Made by a program: the position numbers and the translations under genes. A stretch of 64,000 nt of DNA from an uncultured Granulosicoccus sp. (GTDB lineage Bacteria > Pseudomonadota > Gammaproteobacteria > Granulosicoccales > Granulosicoccaceae). The stretch's first letter is position 1, and the number at the start of each line of letters is the position of its first letter. The DNA lies in contig CANLXI010000004.1 in the NCBI GenBank assembly GCA_947495035.1, positions 62,001-126,000 on the forward strand, written 5' to 3'. This document shows, one piece after another, positions 58,992 through 64,000 of this stretch. Under the pieces are notes generated by a model. That model saw only the letters and a program-made list of their open reading frames with translations, was not told the DNA's origin and made no database searches.

Positions 58992-60323
58992 ATGGAAATT
59001 TCCGTGAAATTATCTGGATATCTGATCATCTCCGGTCTTGGAGTCGCGATGAGTCAGGCCTATGCCATGGGTGTCGAGAATGTCTCGGCAGAGGCACTTG
59101 GCAGTAACGGTGTGCGAGTGAGCTGGGATGCCTCCGACGGGGCTGATTACTACGATCTCTATCAGGACAGTCGTCGTGTGCAGAGTGGCATTACGGCAAC
59201 CATGGCTGATGTGTCCGGATTGACGGCGGCCACCGATTATCAGTTCTTCGTGACTGCCTGTGATTCGACTGGCAGTTGCTCGCCGGCGTCGTCACAAGCC
59301 AATGTCAGCACGTCTGCAGCTGCCGGCGGTCTGGGAGCATGTATTGAAGGAGCGCTCTCTCCGGTTGTGGAGCTGGAAACCGGTGACGATGGCATGGCTG
59401 TCCTGTCGTGGTGTTCCGTGGCCGAGGCCGAAGGCTACAATCTGTTTCTGAATGGCGACTACCTGACGACGGTAGGTGCCGCCACGAATTCCACGGTGGT
59501 TGACTACTCCGGTTCCGAGGAATATCAGGTGGCCTGGTATGCCGACGGCTACTACCCACCCAAGTCCGACGTTGCCGGTGATACCGACACACCGGTCGAA
59601 CCTCCCGTGATAACGGATGAAGACATTCTGGCCGCACTGGATGCCGAGAGCATCGACAATACCGATGATGTGGAAATCTACTTCACCCGGCATGCGGAAA
59701 AGATGACGCAGCTGGCCGAACAGGAAGATGGTTCGTTCGTGGAAGTCTGTGGCGAGTCCAAGTGCGCCGAAGTGCTCAATGCCAAAGGGGAATTGCGTGC
59801 AGAGTTGCTCGCCAATCTTTTCAGTGAAGCCGGCATCACCCAGCGACTCACCAATGCCTTTTCCAGCCACAAGATCCGGACTCGTCAGACCATCGAGCAG
59901 ATCACGGCTGAAGCCAATCTGTCCGGGGACATCGACAAGTTCCCTGATGATGGGATTCAGGAATACCCGGTGAGCAATGGTGACGGCACCGCCGATGCAA
60001 CCGAACTCGACCCGGAAAGCACGACACCTTCCGAAGCACCGCTAATCGAAGCGCTGCTGAGCCTGCCTGCCGGCAGTGTCGCGCTGGTAGCCGGCCACAG
60101 CGGCACCCTGTATGACATCATGGCCGGCATCGGCCTGACGGATGTCTGCCTGGAGGAGACTGTGGATACCTGCAACACGCACCGCTATCCGATCGATGAA
60201 GATGTCAAGGTGAGGGACTTCGGTGACATCTGGAAAGTGACCTTGCAGGATGGTGTGGCGAACTTCGCCTATCGGGTCAATCTGCAACCCAGAGAGCTGC
60301 AGCTGCAGGATCTGGCGCAGTAG
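58992..60323 (+). CDS. exported FN3-domain protein with histidine phosphatase domain
   Basis: A 443-residue secreted protein with a signal-like N-terminus (VKLSGYLIISGLGVAM, cleavage near AYA). The first module is a fibronectin type III-like domain (VENVSAEALGSNGVRVSWDAS, YDLYQDS, LTAATDYQFFVTACDSTGSCS), followed by a second similar beta module. From about residue 215 a histidine phosphatase domain begins: EIYFTRHAEKMTQ (the RHG-type phospho-accepting His), SSHKIRTRQTIEQI and the second His in VALVAGHSGTLYDIM. Adhesion plus phosphatase in one exported protein is unusual. ATG 58992 is chosen because upstream codons lie in the repeat array. Confidence 0.75.
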   Translation: MEISVKLSGYLIISGLGVAMSQAYAMGVENVSAEALGSNGVRVSWDASDGADYYDLYQDSRRVQSGITATMADVSGLTAATDYQFFVTACDSTGSCSPASSQANVSTSAAAGGLGACIEGALSPVVELETGDDGMAVLSWCSVAEAEGYNLFLNGDYLTTVGAATNSTVVDYSGSEEYQVAWYADGYYPPKSDVAGDTDTPVEPPVITDEDILAALDAESIDNTDDVEIYFTRHAEKMTQLAEQEDGSFVEVCGESKCAEVLNAKGELRAELLANLFSEAGITQRLTNAFSSHKIRTRQTIEQITAEANLSGDIDKFPDDGIQEYPVSNGDGTADATELDPESTTPSEAPLIEALLSLPAGSVALVAGHSGTLYDIMAGIGLTDVCLEETVDTCNTHRYPIDEDVKVRDFGDIWKVTLQDGVANFAYRVNLQPRELQLQDLAQ

Positions 60324-60332
60324 GCGCTTCAT

Positions 60333-60366
60333 TTGCGCCGGACTGCCCATGGTGCATCCGGCGCAA
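60333..60366 (+). terminator. terminator-like hairpin
   Basis: TTGCGCCGGA and TCCGGCGCAA form a perfect 10-bp stem with a 14-base loop, 9 bases after the FN3-phosphatase stop. No T run follows. It is the probable end of that transcript. Confidence 0.65.
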
Positions 60367-60522
60367 TGTGAACGTATTGGCAATCGCCTGTCGACAGTCG
60401 TGCATCGCCCACAGAAACCCGGGCCGATACTCGCCTGATCAAGTTTCGTGCCGTTAGTGTTTTCGTGGCCTGAGTCAATGCTCTTTCAGGCCGCTGTACA
60501 CGCATAACAAGAGGCGCGGTAG

Positions 60523-61416
60523 ATGATCAAGCGCACGGGATACCTATTATCGGTGACAGGGATGTCACTGGCTTTCTTCGTATCCATTCAGCCACTGTGG
60601 GCCGATTCGAATCGGCACGAGAGAGCATCGCCATCTGTCATTGCGGCAACGGCCGAACTGCTGGAGTCGAGCGGCATGAGCGAGCAATTGCAGAGCCTGC
60701 CGACAGCCGTCATTGCCAGTTTTGAACAATCCATCCGTTCCGGTGGGCTGGACCTGCCATTCGTGGAGCAGGATATTCCCTATCTGAAGTCGACGCTGTC
60801 CAGCGCCTTCAACAGCGAACGATTGCAGCATGCCGTGCAGGAACAGTTGTACGCTGAACTGGACGAGCAACAGCTGGGCAATCTGCTGCGATTCTATCGG
60901 AGTGCACCGGGCCGGGAGATCCGCGAGGCGGAGATCAGCAATTCGATTCTTCTGCATCGCGAGCGATTCACCCTCTGGCACCAATCCAGTGGCCTGCGCA
61001 GTCTGACTGAAGCACGTCAGCTTGCCATTCAGGCGCTCGAGCGCGCGCTGCAGGCAAGCGAAGCGGCTGTTGACACTCTGATCAGTATGCAGGTGGCTCT
61101 GCAGCTGGGCCTGACGCCCGCCTTGCCGGTCGAACAGCGACGCAGTGCCAGACAGTTGATCGATACGGCCCAGGCGCAGAGGCCTGTACTGACGCGAGCT
61201 TATCAAGAGAGTTCGCTCGAAACCATCGCCTTTCTGTACCAGCAACAGTCACTGGACACTCTCAGGGCCTTTACCGATATCCTCGAGACAGACGCGGGGC
61301 AGCGTTATGTGCAGGCGGTCAATCGTGGCCTGAGCCACGGTATGCTGGATGCCGCTGAAACGCTGGGCAAATCCATGCAGTCACTGCTGATCCGGCGTCT
61401 GGGTCAGGGCGTCTGA
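60523..61416 (+). CDS. exported DUF2059-like protein
   Basis: A 297-residue protein with a signal peptide ending near LWA (27). It is all-helical. ELLESSGMSEQLQSLPTAV near the N-terminus and LRFYRSAPGREIREAE in the middle (the LxFYxSPxG motif) point to a DUF2059-like fold. The second half looks like a repeat of the first: IDTAQAQRPVLTRAYQESS, FLYQQQSLDTLRAFTDILETDAGQRY. This makes it about twice the usual domain length. Function unknown. It stands alone, convergent with ygiQ. Confidence 0.6.
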   Translation: MIKRTGYLLSVTGMSLAFFVSIQPLWADSNRHERASPSVIAATAELLESSGMSEQLQSLPTAVIASFEQSIRSGGLDLPFVEQDIPYLKSTLSSAFNSERLQHAVQEQLYAELDEQQLGNLLRFYRSAPGREIREAEISNSILLHRERFTLWHQSSGLRSLTEARQLAIQALERALQASEAAVDTLISMQVALQLGLTPALPVEQRRSARQLIDTAQAQRPVLTRAYQESSLETIAFLYQQQSLDTLRAFTDILETDAGQRYVQAVNRGLSHGMLDAAETLGKSMQSLLIRRLGQGV

Positions 61417-61459
61417 CAGACGCGGCTGTCCAGCCTGCAAGTCGAGACCTGTTGGCAGA

Positions 61460-63733
61460 TCATTCGGTCTCGCGTGGTGGCAGCCCCGTGTGCTGTGACA
61501 GGATCCGGCCCTTGCGAACCTTGCCGGCGGCACCACGCCCGCGATTTCTCTCGAGTGGCGTACTGTTCTTGCTCCGCGCATTCCGATAGCCATCGCCCTT
61601 GGGCTGATAGGTCGGAATCAGATGCTGCTTGCCATTGCCGATGAGATCGCTGCGCCCCATGGCCCGCAGGGCATCACGCAGCAGGGGCCAGTTCTTCGGA
61701 TCGTGGTAGCGAAGAAAGGCCTTGTGCAGTTTGCGCTGCGTGCCTGACTTGGCAATCGGCACGTCTCCTCCGTCGCGACGGACGCGCTTCAAGGGGTTCT
61801 TGCCCGTGTGATACATGGTAGTTGCCGTTGCCATGGGCGAAGGGTAGAAATTCTGTACCTGATCAGCCCGGAAGCCGTAGCGCTTGAGCCACAACGCCAG
61901 ATTCATCATGTCGGTATCCGTGGTGCCCGGGTGCGCCGCGATGAAGTAGGGGATCAGATACTGCTGCTTGCCGGCCTTGCGACTGAACTTCTCGAACAGT
62001 TCCTTGAATTCATCATAGGCACCGATGCCCGGTTTCATCATCTTGTCCAGCGGTCCGCGCTCGGTGTGTTCGGGGGCGATCTTCAGATAGCCACCGACAT
62101 GATGAGTAACCAGTTCTTCGACGTATTCGGGCGACTTGACTGCGAGGTCGTAACGCAGCCCGGAGGCGATCAGGACCTTCTTGACGCCCGGCAGCTCGCG
62201 GGCACGCTTGTACAGTTGAATGAGCGAGGAATGGTCGGTGTTCAGGTTCGAACAGATATCGGGGTAGACGCAGGACGGCAGCCGGCAATTGGCCTCGATT
62301 TCCCGCGATTTGCAGGCAATGCGATACATGTTGGCAGTTGGTCCACCCAGATCGGAGATGACACCGGTGAATCCCGGTACCTCATCACGTATGGTCTCGA
62401 TTTCCTTGATGATGGACTCTTCCGAGCGGTTCTGGATGACACGCCCCTCGTGCTCGGTGATCGAACAGAAGGTGCAGCCGCCAAAGCAACCACGCATGAT
62501 ATTGATCGAGAAACGGATCATCTCGTAGGCCGGTATGCGTGCCTTGCCGTACATCGGGTGCGGAACCCGGGCATACGGCTGATCGAAGACGTAGTCCATT
62601 TCCTCGGTGGTCAGGGGAATGGGCGGTGGGTTGAGCCACAGTTTCTGGCCGCCCTGGTTCTGCACCAGTGCGCGGGCGTTGCCGGGATTGGTCTCCAGGT
62701 GCAACACACGATTGGCATGAGCGTACAGGACCTTGTCATTGCTGACCATGTCGAACGATGGCAGGCGCAGCACCGTCTTGTGCCGTTTCTGCTGGCGAAT
62801 GGCCTGGCGCTCTTCACGGCTCATGAAATTGAGCACCTGCGTGTTGCCACTGCTCGATACTTGACCGATGACCGCTGATTCATCGCCGGTCACGGGCGCA
62901 ACCTCCGCTCCGGAGCCATCCTGACAGGGAGCTCCCGCCATCTCGGTGGAACTGTTCTCCGGCACGATGTAGGGGTTGACCGGTTCCTCGATTCGCCCGG
63001 GTTTGTCCACCTTGCTTGAATCGATGACGATCCAGTCTTCAGGCAGATCCTCGATCATGTAGGCGGTACCGCGCAAGTCCGTGATGTCCGAGATGGCCTG
63101 CCCGGCAGCCAGGCGATGAGCGATATCGACGATGGCGCGCTCGCCATTGCCGTAGACCAGCAGATCGGCCTTGGCGTCGGCCAGAATGGAGTGTCTGACC
63201 TTGTCCTGCCAGTAGTCGTAGTGGGCAATCCGGCGCAGGGAAGCCTCGATGCCACCGATGACGATGGGGACATCACGATAGGCTTCACGGCAGCGATGCG
63301 AATAGACGATGGAGCTGCGATCGGGACGCTTGCCGCCGATATCGTCCGGTGAGTAGGCATCATCGGAGCGTATCTTGCGATCCGCCGTGTAGCGATTGAT
63401 CATCGAGTCCATGTTGCCGGCGGTCACGCCAAAGAACAGGTTCGGTGCACCCAGTGCCTCGAATGCCGTCGTATCCTGCCAGTCCGGCTGGGCAATGATA
63501 CCGACACGAAAGCCATGGGCTTCCAGCAGCCGTCCGACGATAGCCATGCCGAAGCTCGGGTGATCGACATAGGCGTCGCCGGTCACCACGATGATGTCGC
63601 AGCTGTCCCAGCCGAGTTCATCCATTTCCGCCCGGGACATGGGCAGAAAGGGCGCACGGCCGTAACACTCCGCCCAGTACGGCGGATAGTCGAAAAGCGG
63701 TCGAGCGGGATTGACGGGGAGCCTTGAAGCCAT
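61460..63733 (-). CDS. ygiQ: YgiQ-family radical SAM protein
   Basis: A 757-residue protein matching YgiQ end to end. The N-terminal domain begins [20 protein letters not shown] and includes [19 protein letters not shown]. The radical SAM core has the iron-sulfur cysteines in [16 protein letters not shown] (CxxxCxxC), followed by [20 protein letters not shown]. The C-terminal domain ([35 protein letters not shown]) is also typical. The family is conserved in many gammaproteobacteria, but its substrate is unknown. The tail is basic. It is transcribed alone. Confidence 0.93.
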   Translation of the reverse strand: MASRLPVNPARPLFDYPPYWAECYGRAPFLPMSRAEMDELGWDSCDIIVVTGDAYVDHPSFGMAIVGRLLEAHGFRVGIIAQPDWQDTTAFEALGAPNLFFGVTAGNMDSMINRYTADRKIRSDDAYSPDDIGGKRPDRSSIVYSHRCREAYRDVPIVIGGIEASLRRIAHYDYWQDKVRHSILADAKADLLVYGNGERAIVDIAHRLAAGQAISDITDLRGTAYMIEDLPEDWIVIDSSKVDKPGRIEEPVNPYIVPENSSTEMAGAPCQDGSGAEVAPVTGDESAVIGQVSSSGNTQVLNFMSREERQAIRQQKRHKTVLRLPSFDMVSNDKVLYAHANRVLHLETNPGNARALVQNQGGQKLWLNPPPIPLTTEEMDYVFDQPYARVPHPMYGKARIPAYEMIRFSINIMRGCFGGCTFCSITEHEGRVIQNRSEESIIKEIETIRDEVPGFTGVISDLGGPTANMYRIACKSREIEANCRLPSCVYPDICSNLNTDHSSLIQLYKRARELPGVKKVLIASGLRYDLAVKSPEYVEELVTHHVGGYLKIAPEHTERGPLDKMMKPGIGAYDEFKELFEKFSRKAGKQQYLIPYFIAAHPGTTDTDMMNLALWLKRYGFRADQVQNFYPSPMATATTMYHTGKNPLKRVRRDGGDVPIAKSGTQRKLHKAFLRYHDPKNWPLLRDALRAMGRSDLIGNGKQHLIPTYQPKGDGYRNARSKNSTPLERNRGRGAAGKVRKGRILSQHTGLPPRETE

Positions 63734-63849
63734 GACACGGATCTGCTGAGCAATTCGCTATGGTACCTGTTTAACCGTAGCGGGTCTGATCGTGTGTCGC
63801 AATAGGCCCGTGAAGTGCCGAATGCGGGCGGTTTCCGGCAATGATCGAC

Positions 63850-64000
63850 TCAGCAACGTGCCAATTGCATCCGCAATTGCCGGTGCAATGCCCGAATCCT
63901 ATCCTGATCGGCGGTCGAACTGCCATTCTGCATCCGTCCATTGGTGTTCTCGATGGTCTCGCTGATGCGCTGCCGGCAACTGGCGCGTTCGTTGACAGCG
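63850..64000 (-). CDS. C-terminal fragment of an unknown protein (cut by window edge)
   Basis: The last 151 bases read on the minus strand as an uninterrupted frame of 49 codons ending at TGA (63850-63852). The peptide is helical, polar and rich in Arg and Gln (RQRISETIENTNGRMQ, ending RMQLARC). Codon usage resembles its neighbours, so it is probably the 3' end of a real gene extending beyond the window. No family can be assigned from so little. The 115 bases between it and the ygiQ start show no gene. Confidence 0.45.
   Translation of the reverse strand, partial: AVNERASCRQRISETIENTNGRMQNGSSTADQDRIRALHRQLRMQLARC

Overview
The window reads as a chromosomal segment of a metabolically versatile, GC-rich gammaproteobacterium. 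HspQ, a YgiQ-type radical SAM protein, a long Pseudomonas-like glyceraldehyde-3-phosphate dehydrogenase and a TyrB-like aminotransferase point to Gammaproteobacteria. The density of ABC, TRAP and TTT solute transporters and of inositol, xylose and malonate genes is typical of marine, alga-associated lineages such as Granulosicoccus-like bacteria. That genus-level guess is inference only. No tRNA, rRNA, CRISPR array, insertion sequence or prophage gene was seen.

Layout. 0-1.1 kb: the C-terminal part of an OmpA-like protein and an exported thioredoxin-like protein. 1.2-10.4 kb: a xylose-type locus. A minus-strand operon (ROK repressor, di-haem oxidoreductase, CRTAC1/ASPIC-UnbV protein, xylulokinase) is divergent from a CUT2 ABC sugar transporter (xylF, xylH, single-domain ATPase). 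10.7-18.5 kb: a DUF4159 protein, gap, a membrane Ser/Thr kinase and three exported or lipoprotein genes, including a glycerophosphodiester phosphodiesterase. 18.6-24.4 kb: a tripartite tricarboxylate transporter (tctCBA) in one operon with an AtuA-like (DUF1446) protein and DUF4387, divergent from two tandem Lin0512-family genes; the substrate is unknown. 24.6-29.4 kb: an aromatic aminotransferase, an amino-acid-binding or cyclohexadienyl-dehydratase-like protein, an amino acid ABC ATPase and permease, and an MFS exporter. 29.5-36.1 kb: a malonate locus (GntR regulator, TRAP transporter, malonyl-CoA decarboxylase, malonyl-CoA synthetase). 36.3-38.2 kb: a large acidic membrane protein. 38.2-50.6 kb: a myo-inositol regulon (TIM-barrel isomerase, CUT2 ABC transporter, small membrane protein, LacI regulator, Gfo/Idh/MocA dehydrogenase, iolE, iolD, iolC, iolB, iolJ). 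50.7-63.7 kb: a MATE exporter, hspQ, a Gfo/Idh dehydrogenase, an aldo/keto reductase, 5'-nucleotidase, a BtuF-like protein, GFA, an unusual SDR, a repeat cluster, an FN3-histidine phosphatase, a DUF2059-like protein and YgiQ. The window ends in the C-terminus of a further minus-strand gene.

How the parts fit. Inositol would enter through the CUT2 transporter and be oxidised, isomerised and dehydrated (IolE). It would then be hydrolysed (IolD), isomerised (IolB), phosphorylated (IolC) and cleaved (IolJ) to dihydroxyacetone phosphate and malonic semialdehyde. The same palindrome, TGCAACCGGTTGCA, lies in front of both inositol transcription units and is the probable site of the LacI protein encoded between them. 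No iolA (malonate semialdehyde dehydrogenase) is present, while the malonate genes lie just upstream, so a metabolic link is possible but unproven. Three solute-binding-protein genes (xylF, tctC, the inositol binding protein) are each followed by a strong hairpin before the next transporter gene. This suggests that differential expression of binding protein and membrane components is set by RNA structure.
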